Of a stretch of DNA of 64,000 nucleotides, positions 1-13,354 are shown piece after piece. The notes beneath the pieces were generated by a model that had not been told where the DNA came from, searched no databases, and saw only the letters and a list, made by a program, of their open reading frames with translations. The translations under genes were made by a program, and so were the position numbers. This DNA is from Panorpa germanica (taxonomy: Eukaryota; Arthropoda; Insecta; Mecoptera; Panorpidae): contig OY783212.1 of the NCBI GenBank assembly GCA_963678705.1, positions 7,688,001-7,752,000 on the forward strand, given 5' to 3'. Numbering within the stretch: the stretch's first letter is position 1; each line of letters begins with the position of its first letter.

Positions 1-185
1 TTAATTCCTATAAATATCATGTGAAATTCGATTCTTTTGAGCCAAATTATAAACCTGCTATTTAGTTATACAGAGTGCGGCAGCATAACCTCCTTTTTTC
101 AAAACTTAATAAAACCCATTAAATGAATCAGAAATTTTTTATTTGTTGTTTATAAGGTAGGCACATACATAAGGTTTTGTTTTAG

Positions 186-584
186 TTAGTTTTGAAGATT
201 TAATCAGGGAGGTGACGTCTCCCATTCAAAATACACTGAGTGAATCGACAAAACTTTATTGCCCCGCCTCTCGAACGAGACCACTAGCGCTCCACTACGA
301 CATCAACCGACTGAATGGCGTGCTTTTTAAAAAAGGAAATTATGCACCCGCACCCTGTGTCAAACACAATTTCTACTACGAAATCTGGTCGGGACTTTCA
401 CGCAGGTTAGTGAGGTTGACTTGTAAAAGGGCCCCACTTTCAAGCTAGGTTCTTAACTATATGTTACACTACTTATTCTTAAAATTTCAGGTATGGTAAA
501 AGAACGTACGAGTGTGCTCTGGGATCTTGGACTATAAGTGCTAACAATCCAGTACCCAACTTAGTTAACCTAACCTGTAGATAA
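186..584 (+). CDS. Terminal exons of an unrecognised gene (partial)
   Basis: Two blocks read as the last exons of a + strand gene whose earlier exons lie before the window. The first, 186-405, follows a pyrimidine-rich acceptor (TTTTGTTTTAG) and ends at an AG/GTTAGT donor. The second, 491-584, follows ATTTCAG and ends in TAA. The phases agree (2 nt + 1 nt make an Arg codon), giving about 103 residues: a start like SFEDLIREV, a middle with NFYYEIWSGLSRR, and the ending NLVNLTCR. Four Cys residues are spaced through it. Base composition is clearly more GC-rich than the flanks. A possible AATAAA lies near 788. An alternative acceptor at 207 would shorten the first exon. I do not recognise the family; no signal peptide or membrane segment is visible in this part. 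Confidence 0.5.
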
Positions 585-1042
585 GTTTTAAGAACCGCTG
601 CTTTGTCTTACGACTTTATTTACGACTCTGTCGGAATTATTGTATTGAAATTTAACTCGTACATTCGATACTTTTATTTGAATATTAATTACTAAATGTT
701 AATTACAATTTTAATTGTAATTTAATTGTTCAGTTTTTTATAAAACTATTTATTTATTTTACTTTGATTTAATTTGTTATTGCCGGTAATAAACCATCAA
801 TGTTTTCTTAATTATTAAAGCGCTAAATACGAAAATGAGTATTATCTTAAATTTATGGAATATTTAACGATTATGACTGCAATGAAATAGGTCACAAAAT
901 ATTATATATTCGGTATCATTTTTTACGCTGCTTTACGGGTCAACTTTCCAATGGTTTTGTTTGAATGCTGTAGACGGAAGAAGAAACATAGCACTGGCAT
1001 TCACATTACTCTTATTACCATGATTATTTCGATATGCAATTG

Positions 1043-1045
<3 letters not shown>

Positions 1046-1104
<59 letters not shown>
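1046..1104. repeat. (AT)n microsatellite
   Basis: An uninterrupted run of about 29 AT dinucleotides. The apparent Tyr-Ile reading frame across it is an artefact of the repeat. Confidence 0.95.
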
Positions 1105-1108
<4 letters not shown>

Positions 1109-1127
1109 AGAATATAACCACCACTAC

Positions 1128-1540
1128 ACAGAGTCGCTTTTAGGACCGGTGGGCCCCTATGCGCAATCTATGTGTCGGCCACCCTTCTATATACTGCGAG
1201 TTTTTCGTGATTCAAAAAAGCTTTTATTTGTTTACCAAAAAAACTCCGTGTGAACAAAGGAGCAATCCATAAATTACGTCACACAAATCATTGTCAAACA
1301 TTGTTACATTTCGCGTGTCCCCTTTGGTGTGACACGAGACATTTTCAATTAATTTTAACAACTCACGAACGCTATATATAGGAAGCGACTCTATTTCATT
1401 TCGCTCCATATTTAGTACTTTTCATATGTTAGATTGCATGTGACGTCACAAAGCTCTGCCCCATAATTGCCACATCTTGTCGCAGTATGTGGACTCTTCC
1501 CCTCCCCCACCCCCCTTTCTTATATGTCGTGAAAAAAAAA
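1128..1540. repeat. Dispersed repeat fragments
   Basis: The segment starting ACAGAGTCGCTTTTAGGACC (1128 on) is closely similar to 8231-8257. The block near 1265 carries CCATAAATTACGTCACA, which recurs near 27470. It is followed by GACGTCACAAAG and C-rich runs up to about 1520. This looks like a degraded interspersed element. I recall similar CCATAAATTACGTCAC-type repeats from arthropod genomes, but the class is not determined here. Confidence 0.55.
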
Positions 1541-1576
1541 GTAAACTCTTTTAAAAACTTTAAAATTCTTACTATT

Positions 1577-1985
1577 GAAAAAACAATATATTCATTTTTG
1601 ACAATTAAATTGGTAAAATTGGTGCATTATACCAGTGCCAGATTAAAGCTATGGACTAAAGGGACTAAATCTCAAAGTGTCCAGATAAAAAGTGACTATA
1701 GTCACTTTTTAATATCTATAGATAGAATTAAACTTGGCCTGAGAACAAAAGAATTAATAATTTAAAAGAAGATGTAGAGAACTCATAAGCTAGAGTTCTC
1801 CAATGTCTCAATGCGTTTCTGGATCACTTACAATGCAGAAAAAACAATATATTCATTTTTAGCAATTAAATAGGCCAAATTGCCGAATTAAACTTGGCGT
1901 GAGAGCAAAAGAATTAATAATTTAATAGAAGAAGTAGAGAACTCATAAGCTAGAGGCCTCCTTTGTCTTAATGCGGTCCTGGATC
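1577..1985. repeat. Imperfect local duplication
   Basis: Blocks at about 1577-1820 and 1836-1985 share several runs: AAAAAACAATATATTCATTT, then GAATTAAACTTGGC, AAAAGAATTAATAATTTAA and AGAGAACTCATAAGCTAGAG, in the same order. The second block lacks about 90 bp present in the first. It is an old tandem duplication of unknown origin. Confidence 0.75.
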
Positions 1986-2409
1986 GAACTAATATCAACG
2001 TACCAAGTTTTACAGAGTTCACACGTACTTCTTGTTACGAATAAGTACAGTAATATTCTTGTTATTATTATTTTTATTTTTTACATATAAACATAAAAAT
2101 AAAGTGAACATTTCTGAAGTTGTTACGTGCTGCGAGTATTACAAAAGTACCAGTGTTGGGAAACTCCAGAGAATTGGGACTGGACATAAATTAATTTGAC
2201 TGCCAATATATCGCTCAATAGCCAATAACATTTTAATGCGGCTTAGTTTCAAGGCCTCGAACCACAACCAGTGTCTCTGACTCTAAATTCTATATAATGC
2301 TAACAAATCAACTGATCAATCATAAAGTGTCAAATTACTTCTTGAACTTCACAAATTAACTAATCATAAAGAGGTCCTAAAACCGCTACTGATCCTTATT
2401 ATATTGTGT

Positions 2410-2979
2410 AATGGGCTTGTGTCCTCATTTTTTAGTGGTCGATTTTTCAATTGTTGATTGAAATTGATGTTGATGAATTGTAGTTTTAGCGCTAGAAATG
2501 GTCGACCATATTTGTATGACGTGAAATGCATTTTAACGTCAGTTATTTGTTGAGTAGGTCAGTGCTGTGGTAATCTTCTGTAGCTGTTGGTAGTCAAATA
2601 ATCAAGTCAAATCAAAGAATAATAAGTTTTTATTTTATTTAACCCTGCTAAGGCAGACATAATATTGAAATTTGATTGTTCCTTGAAATAAATGTAAATA
2701 ATATTTGATATTTTGATGTATAAATACATATAGCAGAGATTTATGAGCTGTAATGTTGGTAACCTTACACAAGGATTGTGATGTCACATGCACTTGGAAT
2801 GTGTACAACGTTGAATCCTTTTAATAATTAAAGACACAAAATAACTTTTTTAATTGTTAATATCTCTTAACATATAAGGAGTTATTAAAAAATAATTGAA
2901 CATTTGAGGTTCTAGTAACCCACTTTGTCAATATATAGTACACTTTTATAGAAATTAAGACATAGGACACAAGCCCATT
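2410..2979 (+). mobile_element. MITE family A, copy 1
   Basis: This non-autonomous element is about 570 bp long. Its ends are inverted copies of AATGGGCTTGTGTCCT. It has no coding sequence and is AT-rich inside. Compared with the copy at 31738 it lacks roughly 80 bp near the left end, between the TTGATTGAAATTGAT run and the TTGTAGTTTTAGCGC block. The target duplication is not clear. Length, terminal inverted repeats and several dispersed copies fit a MITE; the parent transposase family is unknown. Confidence 0.85.
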
Positions 2980-3565
2980 GATTTGGATATTAATATTTCT
3001 TAGTCATCAGGACGTCTATTAAAATATATTTTACCTAAGAAGCCCGTGAAGTATTATTAAAAAAAAACTTATATATATTATTAAAAAAATATTTTATGTT
3101 CGATATCTAATCTATTCTACACTACATGTATTAATATTCGTTTTCACTGTTTCTATTCGCTTCATAAGACTAACTGCATCATACATTATTATTGTGTAAA
3201 AGCAAAGTGTAGCAGTTTAGGAAATCTATACAATTATACAGTCTTTCTACAATCGACTATTACTATCGGAACCCCAGATGGTTACAAATTCTTGGCATAA
3301 ACACACAGTATGGACGGATTGAATTATCTTATTCATAATAATATCTGACAGTCCATTTTAAGTTAAAATACTGTAGTGATACAGTCTGTTGTAGGATTGA
3401 TAGAACTGAAATGAAAATATTTATGGCGGTAAAATTTAAACTGAAATAATTGCTTGCACCATATATAGGTTACCGTTTATTATAGTATGTAGATATGGAT
3501 GTATAAATTCTTATATATGTAGAAGGTATACTTTCCCATCACTGCTCTACAAGAATACAACAACT

Positions 3566-3568
<3 letters not shown>

Positions 3569-3623
<55 letters not shown>
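3569..3623. repeat. (AT)n microsatellite
   Basis: A run of about 27 AT units, the second long AT tract in the first 4 kb. Confidence 0.95.
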
Positions 3624-3628
<5 letters not shown>

Positions 3629-5485
3629 ATACACGTATGATTAATTTAGTTAGTAAGAGATACATACTCGTGAATGATATGATAACACTAATCATGTAAT
3701 TAAGTAATAAAATAGTTTTAATTGTTCTAGTTATAATTGGGATAAGATAGTTGTGAGACGGTTATGATTTTTGTATAAATGACGTATAATTATTGTATTG
3801 TTAGAATCTCATACATTTTCTAAGAATTAAAACCACCCGTTGGAAAAAAAGTTATTACTCGTCAAACACTGTTATATATATTTTGGGTTTATTTACCATA
3901 ATAAAATTTACCTTTTACATAACAATTATTAGGTTAATGTGATGCCAGATTATATAACAAAACTTCTTAAATTTTCTGACGTAAATACAATTTTTATGTA
4001 AAATTACATAATTTTACATATTAAAATTACATATTAATAAAAGATTTTTAATGTTCTTTGCATTTATTTAACGACAGTGTATCAGAATTATGTTAAACTT
4101 CGGTTAATAATAAAATGTAACGTTAAGTAAAAAATATTATGTTAAGTTTTGTGATTAACGGGTATATGAAATTTGCAAACCTCGGGTTACACTTTCTGTT
4201 CATTGTGTCATTACACTTACTAAAATTGTTAACGATCTCGGCTACTATGACGCCGACGTTCAGTATTGAAACAAATGAATGAAGGCCTGAATTAACTTGC
4301 AGGCAAGTAAGACAAATTATCTATGGGCCGGAATTTTAAAGGGGCATAAATTCAATCGATTCAATAGTGACTGACACAATGGATTTTCGCGAAGGCCTGT
4401 ATACAATTAAGTTGTTGAGGCATTTTTGACTAGATACAATTTACTATTTTGCCGTTTACGACAGGCCTACAAAAAGGTTAATTCGACCATTTAAATAATA
4501 TTGATTTCGTGAGGTACATACAATTTTTTACAAGAGAGATTTTGTATTTTGTCTAGGGCCCGGTAAAGTCTTAATCCGGGGCTGAATATAATCATATGAA
4601 TAATTACATGATCATATCTTATTCAAAATTAATGTAATCTATTTTATTTAGTAATTTATAAAACGGTTAATATTTAATTATACTTTAGTAATTTGATTAT
4701 AATAAATTATGTTTTGTTATTTTGAAGTTAACCAAAGAATTTAACGCAGTAAGCTGTGGTTAGATGGCGCCAGTGTAAATACTCAAGTTTTTCTCATTAG
4801 CGCCGCGCCGCCCATGCCGCCCATTATAAAGGAATAATTTATTACGTTTACTTTTTAATTTTTCAGTTTAGGCAATAAAAATTGTTTATATTCATTCGCA
4901 GTATTCTGAAAATTAATTGGATTTTAAGTAAGTAATTAAAAGAAATTTAATTACAATTGCAAACTTTAAATAAAGTACCTTGACTATATTTCTACCATTC
5001 TACCAAAGACAAAGTTTTTACCAAAAGTCTTCTATTTTATACATTTTACGATTTTTATTTAATTAAACATTTTATTACTTTATTAAAAGTTCCACATAAT
5101 CGTGAACTTATTAGGCAGAGGTGCAACCCACATATATGAGGTAACGGCGCCACAAAAAGCTGCCAAAATAGTAGGAAGTCATCGGTGAAAAGACTCAGTA
5201 TCGGAAATAGGTTCTTTCAATTCCTTTAGAGCTAAATACAGTAACGTGTATAAAATATTTTTTTAAGTTAAGAATAAGAGATATACCTTTTAAGTAAACA
5301 ATGGTAACTAATAAATACCTATTTTATTGCTTTTATTTAATTAATATACCTTCAAAAGACATTTTCAAGGATTATAATGTGTAGTTTTCACGAGAAATTA
5401 AAGCCTTTTCAGATTAAAATATTACCAGAAAAAAGTGTTACATGCATTTAATGCATTTTGGTGGCACAAACAAATTCATGGTGCA

Positions 5486-5546
5486 CACTAATCCAATACA
5501 TGACGTATGACGTCAGAGAAGAAGTTGCTAAATAAACCCTTTAACT
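5486..5546. repeat. Dispersed repeat fragment
   Basis: A block around CATGACGTATGACGTCAGAG matches 8172-8230 (CATGACGCATGCCATCAGAG) with many shared flanking bases, so both derive from one interspersed element. Confidence 0.65.
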
Positions 5547-6879
5547 TGGTGTTTTACATCCCGTCCCGTTTGGAAGAAAATTATTTAATCCACCTTTCTC
5601 ATAAATATTAATCCAAATATTTAGGAAAAATAAAATGAATAAATCGAATCTATTTATAATGCAGTATGTGAATAAACCTGAATAAATTCTGTCATCAAAC
5701 AGCTATCGCCCATCACTCATTAAATTAATAATACGTCATACTAAAATTACACATGCTCGATGATGAGTTAACCTGTAAATATCATACACTGTTAAAAACT
5801 CATAAATATTATAAAGATGACATGAAATTATAATTGTTAAATACTCATTTGCATTTTAATAAAGTTTGCCTTAATTTATATACCATTACCATATCACGTT
5901 GATACTACACACGCATTACGGTTTTACGCATGTATGTACAGCACTCTGCAGTCTGTTGTCTGTTCGTCATCTGTCATTCGTTGGTGGCTATATTTAAATC
6001 ATCATTAAACAATTAATATTTATCATCTTAATGATGATATTTTTGTATGTTAATAAACTTTTATTTTTAAACGGTAATCTACTAATAATATTCCCAATAA
6101 TTTATTGTATTGTATATATTATAATCCCGAATAATTACGATTAAATCCGTAAGTAACCGAAGTGTCAGCAAACGCAATATGAAAAACAGATAATGTGGTT
6201 ATGAACCATGACTTAAGGCCCTTCGTTTTTAATAATAATATGCATTGGAATAAAAAATAAACATTGTCAATGTACACTTCCATGATCTCGATAAATTTCT
6301 GCTTGTTTTGTAGTTTTTCTAGTGCCAATACTTTGACAGAGAGTTGTAGATTGTAGGTTATAATATACTCGTAAAAGTGGTATTTATAGTTGTAGGGTAT
6401 TTTCATTGAAAAGCGACCAATATGACCTAGCAGTTGAAAGCGTCGTAAAACAATAAAAAAAAACAAGGATAAGGACCTACTTTTTAATTCAGAAAATATG
6501 CTTATATTTAAAACAATACCTAATGTATCATTCCCACTCACTGTTTTAAGTTAATTTTGTATTTTGTGTAGTTGTAGTTATGCGTAGTAGTTATTTTTTT
6601 TAGTTTTCTTTGTTTTCCTTTAGAACCTTACAATGCCCAATTTTTCTAAATTAAAAATATTAAATAAAAGAAACTATATTATACTATAACCCGGAAAATG
6701 TGACAATCCGCCCAAATGCAGTAAGATTTATACTTAAAAGAAGATCAATTTTGTCAAAAGTTCAAATTCAAAGTTTGTCAAAAATTAACAAGTAAAAACT
6801 ATTTCTATTACTGCAGCAATTAGAGACTTGACGGAGAAAAATTGTTCCTTTTATTCGGAAAATAATTAGTGGCCTCCAC

Positions 6880-6960
6880 ACCTCTAAATCCGGCACTAGC
6901 CCCTAGGCACGTGCCTATGTTTAAAAGCGGCCCTGTCCTTGCGGTTAAAAACAGCAATTT
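6880..6960. repeat. Dispersed repeat fragment, CCTAGGCACGTGCC type
   Basis: The run GTGCCTATGTTTAAAAGCGG followed by CCCTGTCCTTGC recurs at 8728-8770 with small changes. It is probably the end of a degraded transposable element. Confidence 0.65.
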
Positions 6961-8171
6961 AAATTTTCCACATTCAATTTTGTCCAACTGTGAAAATTTA
7001 TATTACTAACTCTAACTGATTTAATCCCAAGCAACTTATAAATTCAAGTAAAGAAAATTACAATGCAGATAAAATAGTCAAATCATTTCTTTGATCGCTA
7101 TCTAAAAACTAAATCTTTGGAGTTATCTTACTAATGAGCTGGACCATCGATATATTAACGTACAAGTCAATAAAAAATTTACAAAAAAAACACCCCAAAA
7201 AAATGAATTCACAAGCATATTTCAGAAATTTAACAATACTTGTACTTCATGTTCTACTATACCTTATTCCAACCTGCTTTTATAATATGAAATATTTATG
7301 CTAATGAGAACTCATTACAACAAAAATAAATATAGCTATTTTCTTGTAAATATTTGTGATTTACCGCCGATATAACCATTGAGTAATGCATAACAAAATA
7401 TTATGCATAATTTGGTGACATATTTTTATTACGTAACATATATTTTTCTGATAAATATCTCGAATCAGTTTATTAGAATCGGAACCGAATGCTTGTTTAT
7501 ACCAGCACACACACACAGACACATAAACTATTTAGTATTTAGACACCGAGATAGATATGAATCCAGATTTCATTGTATTGTACCACAACGGATATACAAC
7601 GACATCGTTTATTACGTTCACAAAAGAACAAGCGTATTAACTATTTACACTTCAGTGGTATTTAATAATTCACTAAAAACCGCGGTTTGGGTTAAGCCAG
7701 GGCCTATTTTAACAAACGTAAAGCAGGTCCATGACCAAACTATTTGTAGACTCAACTAAATGAACTAATATAATAAATATTCATTTGTTTGGTAATATTG
7801 GCAAATTTAGTTGCATTTTCACTACAATTTTATTTTCTTTTAATATTTATTTGAGTGCATCAACTTTCAAAAGTTATTAGCACTTAAAAGAATATATACA
7901 TTTATAAACATAATTTATAACTCATAGATACTAGTAAAGGTATTTAAAATAATGAGACTAAATTAGTTTTATTGACGAAGTCAATATGGTTTTTCAGAGT
8001 TCACCTGCTTTCAAATATCTGCCTATATTCCTCAGGCATATTACAGCCTTGTTTGTGCGATGAGTATTTTGAGCATCGAAGAATAATATGCTTTACCGTT
8101 AGAGGACTATTACATTTGAATTATAACAATTTTATTTGCTAATACTCGTACTAACTAGATAATTGAATATC

Positions 8172-8606
8172 ACACTAGTCCCATTCATGACGCATGCCAT
8201 CAGAGAAAAAGTTACAAAATAAGGACCTTTTACAGAGTCGCTTTAGGATCGGTGCAGATGCGTTGGTAACCCCCCCCCCCCCCCTCTAACACATACATAC
8301 TTCGCGCATACTGTGAGAAAAATAAAGGCAAAAAAAACTGAGTAGGTTGCCAGTTCAGATTTTGGAGTCGCTATGCCATCATATTAAAGGTGCGTATGAT
8401 ATTTTTGTCATGAAAGAGTTCATTTACAGTTCTATTTCTCACAGTCCTTTATATGAAATGTCTATGTTATCGGCTAGTAATGTCGAAACCACTGCACTTG
8501 TCGGAACACAAATGAAGTTAAAGTTGATACGAACTATAATTGAAGTAAAATAGTGGAGAAATGTCACAAAAAGGGACACTTCACCAAATTGTTTACTTGG
8601 TTGTTT
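8172..8606 (-). repeat. Degraded interspersed element
   Basis: A mosaic of repeat segments. 8172-8230 matches 5486-5546, and 8231-8257 matches 1128-1160. The part from about 8345 to 8606 (TCATGAAAGAGTTCAT, TATGAAATGTCT, then AGTGTCCC-like and CACCAAATTGTTTACT) is the reverse complement of sequence at 21478-21722 and also matches 48422-48480. A 15-bp C run (8270-8284) sits inside. The 68-codon open frame at 8347-8553 is part of the repeat, not a gene I can support. Confidence 0.65.
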
Positions 8607-8689
8607 CTGAAAATTGTGGTGATATAAAAAATAAAAGAAAACGAGGTAATTTCCCCTTTGCTACTTGCTTTTAATATTGCTAAATAAAT

Positions 8690-8770
8690 GTGGCGCGGGC
8701 CCTTTTATGGTGTAAAGCACTAGCCACATGCCTATGTTGCCTATATTTAAAAGCGGCCCTGTCCTTGCAG
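8690..8770. repeat. Dispersed repeat fragment
   Basis: The second copy of the GCCTATGTT...AAAAGCGGCCCTGTCC block seen at 6880-6960. Confidence 0.6.
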
Positions 8771-10282
8771 CTAATGATAAAAGATAACGTTTTCAGCTAA
8801 TACTGAATCACTGTTTATTATAGAATTAAATGAATGTTTATCTCAGATGAATGTTTATGATGATGGTTAAAAAACCAAAAAAACAAAAATGTGAAAGAGC
8901 AATTTATTTAAAAATGAAAAGAGGGCTTATGTTATGTATATTTGAGGTGCATTATCATATTAAAAATATGCGTAAATAATGAGTAATATGTTAAAATTAT
9001 GAGTTTGTTTTATTAATAGAATCATGTTTACTATAAAAAATATATGTATAGTCAAAATCACGATAGTTCGGCGGTGACTTATACTTAAAAGAGGTTATAA
9101 GAGCGGTATAAATCTATAATACGATAATGAATTTTATCTTATTCGTTTCTATACACATTATAGAATTATAAGAATATAGAATATAGAATTATATAGAATA
9201 TACATATATAGAAAAAGTTTTTTAGTGCTTTTTAGTTATATCGGCAGTTTATACCCCACAACTTGTTTTAAGAATGAGTCGCCGCCGAACTCTCGTAATT
9301 TTGACTATATATTATATTTGTTATGTTTTGTCTTCAACAAAATAAAAAAAACGAAGAAAAGAATAATATCTGGATGTTATTTCAAAAAGTATAAAAACTT
9401 TAAATATCCATCACGATTAAAAATATGAATTACTTTTTAAAGTAACGGCAGAAATTAATATTTTCTAATCTGTAAGAACATCATATTTTTGTCAAACGTG
9501 CTCGTTAACACAGACCCTTGCAGCAGACGTTTTTCGTTTTATCGACGATCTAAAATATTTGTTAAAGGTATCACCCACAAGAGACAGGACCTACACGCTA
9601 CCCCGTACAACGTGCCATCGCTAAATTACTGATAACGGATGAAGGTAATGTAATGATTTATTATTTATTTATTTGATATTTTTATTACATAAAAAAATAT
9701 TCGTCTGTAGTATTAACATTTGTCTAGTTAATAATTCACTAATTGGAACAAAGAAAAATCTTTCATTATTAAATAAATAGTCTCTTTATGAATTATATAT
9801 TATTTTGTAGGTTATGTCGTCTAAATGAATCTTATTCTTAAATGGCAAAGATAAAAATATGGGTAACCACTAAACACAAAACGTTTTACCGAAATTTTAT
9901 ATAATTCTGTTACATTGTCATTCAATAAATACAAAAGAGATTGATATATTGAATAGCAATATAACGCCTGAATTAGTTTGTTGCGCGCTAGCAAATTGAA
10001 TCTTGCACATTGCGTTACAATTTTTATGTGAGAGGTAGAAAATAAACCATGAAAATAGCTTGTAGCTGCTTTGAAATTTTCTACCTAAATAACATATTAA
10101 TTTAATATGTAACATTATATAATCTTGCATAAAAAGCTTTATTAATGTCATAAAACATAAATTTATGTCGAAAGATGACTTTTGTTATTTAATGTTACCT
10201 TATATAACCAAAAAGAATGATGGAAAGGTAATCTTTTTTATGTAAAATAAACGTAACTGTATTTAACAAGTATTCTGTACTC

Positions 10283-10916
10283 AATGGGCTTGCCTCTTCA
10301 TTTTTTAGTGGTCGATTTTTCAATTGTTGATTGAAATTGATGTTAATAAATGTGTATTGGCGTGTCTATTTTATTAAATATCTAAATATTGACTTAGATA
10401 TAGAAATTAAAAGTTTGAATTGTAGTTTTAGCGCTAGAAATGATCAGCCATATTTATATGACGTGAAATGCATTTTAACGTCAGTTATTTGTTGAGTAGG
10501 TCAGTGCTGTGGTAATGTTTCGTAGCTATTGGTAGTAAAATAATCAAGTCAAGTCAAAGAATAATAAGTTTTTATTTTATTTAACCCTGCTAAGGTAGAC
10601 ATAATATTGAAATTTGAGTGTTCCTTGATATAGCTGTAAATAATATTTGATATTTTGATATATAAATACATATAGCAGAGATTTATGAGCTGTAAGGTTG
10701 GTAACCTTACACAAGGTTATGATGTCACATGCACTTGGAATGTGTACAACGTTGAATCCCTTTAATAATTAAAGAGACAAAATGACTTTTTCAATTGTTA
10801 ATATCTCTTTACATATAAGGAGTTATTAAAAAATAATTGAACATTTGAGGTTCTAGTAACCCACTTTATCAATATATAGTACACTTTTATAAAAATTAAG
10901 ACATAGGACACAAGCG
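10283..10916 (+). mobile_element. MITE family A, copy 2
   Basis: Near full-length (about 634 bp) and in the same orientation as copy 1. The left end reads AATGGGCTTGCCTC with a few substitutions; the right end, ACACAAGCGCTC, is damaged. It keeps the internal segment missing from copy 1. Confidence 0.85.
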
Positions 10917-13173
10917 CTCGCTGGTACAGGTAGACGAGATATTTGTTACCAAGAGGCTACAGCATCAGTGGCCCCAAGAAAGGGTAGAATTGAATTTAAC
11001 GTAACAGTAGAAAAAATTACTTTTGAAAGCAGTAAAGCCGTATCTTAATAAGTTAAAAATCGTGATGAAATTTCAAATTCAAATTTCTCAAAAATATGAC
11101 ATTATAGATTATGACTTTCAAACAAAACCCAGTAATATTTAATAATCTTATAATCCTTAAAAAGATGTTACAACCCAAAAAAAAATATTATAAGTTTATT
11201 AATGCAAAAGGAAATATTTCTAATAATAACTGTCAACATTTTTTAAGTAACATAACCTTCTTATGTTGAATACATATTAAACTTACATAACTGTATTTAG
11301 CGGGTACATATTTTAATTATTTCATTGCGTAACTTATGCATAACTTTATGGTACTACGGGCAAATTAAAATATGTGGACCCCTTCATTCTAATTTCGATA
11401 TCCTTACTACCGCACTGAATATATACACTATTGGTTTGAGTTCGCACCAACTCAAGTTCCATTTTATCCAGTGTCACTTGCATAAACTTCAAGCGATAGT
11501 TTTTGTTTTAATCTTAGACTTCATTGTAACCAGTGCAAATTTGTTACAGATTCGTTTGAACCACACTTGTTGCTAGGTGTCTCGGGCAATCGCATTGGTT
11601 GCCCAACTATAACGCAATGGACGTATGTTAACCTCAAAATTTAAAACGCTTTGACACAAAATGAAAAATACGTTCTAATTGAACTAAAAACTTAACATAT
11701 TAAAGCAGAAGTATTATTGACTTATTATACACATTCCTATAATAAAAATAAATGATTCATTCACTAAATATTTAAGAAAGTAAAGAATACGTTAATCACT
11801 TATTTCAATAATTAATTGTGACGTAACATGAGCACACGAAACGATATTCGACATACGTTCTCCCACATGGTTACAAGAAATTTGTTAAAAAGATACAACT
11901 ATATTATATGATATACGACGATGTATTATACAATAAAGAAACCACTAAATTATGAAAGGGTTAAGGGGACTATATAACTAAAAATATAACTTACAGCCAT
12001 AATATCCGAGTTAGGGGAACCCCGCCCCTCCAAATCGTGTCGATCCAGTTTAATAGCGTTCTTAAAACTTAACTCACAAGTAAACTTTTATATTTTATTA
12101 TTATCAAGTTATATTTTCACTAATCACATGGCTTTTATAAAATCACAAATGCAAAATTTGTAAATATAAACAAGTAATTAAAAACATCAAAACATATTTT
12201 AAACTGTCACTGAAGTAACACATGTTTAAAGTTATATATTTAGTTTATGTATAAATTTAATATTTTTTGAGGTTAGACAGGTTGTGACAGGATCTATATG
12301 GATTTGACAGGTGTACTGTTTGTTTTAATACAAATTAATAATAAACAATTGTTTTGTTTAAAAACACGCGACAACTTCACAATAAAATGACTTGATAGCA
12401 ACTGGCAACTAAAACAAGTGGAATATTAAAGGCGCCACCACCTTTTAGACTTGATATTATTATTTTCCCCACACAATTCCCCGCCATAAAACCAGCCGCT
12501 GACTTTTCTCACTATATAATTTGCGTTTTTTGTTTTATATTATCTTTACCCTCTCTCAAATAGCCTTACATACGTAGCCATGAACACTGGTTAAAAGACC
12601 GCCTACTTAATGATACCGTTGAATATATCAACTTCATAGACTTGCTCTTTAAAATAATTATTTATTTCTTTAATTACATTAATAATGTTTCTATAAATTT
12701 ATTATAATAATATCCATTCCATAGGTGTTGCAAACGTCAAGCTAATTATCTGATAAATTAAAGGCAAATAAAGAATTTTAAAAATATTTTAAAGCTTTTC
12801 TATTATAGCTTATAAATCTATGAACCAACAGATTTATTTGTATTCCTATTGCCATCTGTTGACGTAAAGTATGAAACTTACTTTTAGTTAATAGATTGAA
12901 GCATTTGAGGCAGCACTTGTCATGATTTCCGGTTTCGTATAGGAAATTGTAAGTTATTAATAAATAAAATTGATTAATTTTTAATTAAATATATTTATTT
13001 GTAATTAGTAATTCATAAAAAATCTCTGTACATTTATAAAATATAATTTAAAAGGTCAACATTTCTTAAAAACTACAAATCATACTTATACTGTTTAATT
13101 AATTCATTTACATTTATTAAATATCAGCACATTAATTTGGTATTAATTTGTCATTATTTTACAATATACAGGG
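10917..13173. other. Gene-poor intergenic DNA
   Basis: I see no supported gene. The 83-codon open frame at 11325-11576 has no family resemblance and no splice context that persuades me. Confidence 0.5.
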
Positions 13174-13354
13174 TGGTCCAAAAAATAATTTAGACGGTTC
13201 TTTCTTAGACTAGAGCCACACTGCGAAAGAAAATCGCGTAGAAATAAATCCAAACCGCAAATTAGTATCAAATTGCGGATTTATTTCCGAGCTATTCTTT
13301 TTCGCAGTGCAGCATTAGCCTAAGAAAAAAGTGTCTAAATTATTTTTTCGACCA
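13174..13354. repeat. Long fold-back (hairpin) element
   Basis: Two arms of about 88 bp, nearly touching at about 13264, are inverted copies of each other. The left arm begins TGGTCCAAAAAATAATTTAG and the right ends TAAATTATTTTTTCGACCA. Inner paired stretches include CACTGCGAAAGAAAAT against TTTTTCGCAGTG and GAAATAAATCC against GGATTTATTTC. Mismatches are scattered. It resembles a fold-back MITE and could form a long imperfect hairpin if transcribed. Confidence 0.85.

Larger units (their letters stand above)
585..2409. other. Gene-poor stretch with repeat fragments
   Basis: After the probable 3' UTR there is no convincing coding sequence. The stretch holds an (AT)n tract, fragments of a dispersed repeat around 1130-1540, and an imperfect tandem duplication, each listed separately. 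Confidence 0.6.
2980..10282. other. Gene-poor intergenic DNA
   Basis: No reading frame here has recognisable protein character; short open frames look random. Besides the repeats listed separately, the stretch is AT-rich unique-looking sequence. Confidence 0.6.

Noticed and set aside
933-1124. Minus-strand open frame with a Tyr-Ile repeat
   Set aside because: It is the translation of the (AT)n microsatellite; the same occurs at 3480-3695.
6119-6541. 140-codon minus-strand open frame
   Set aside because: Low-complexity AT-rich translation, no family resemblance, and no splice or codon signal that sets it apart from chance.
7403-7759. 118-codon plus-strand open frame
   Set aside because: No recognisable domain. 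Length is possible by chance, and the composition matches the flanks except for a CA-rich patch.
11325-11576. 83-codon plus-strand open frame
   Set aside because: No conserved motif and no supporting splice context; left as unsupported.
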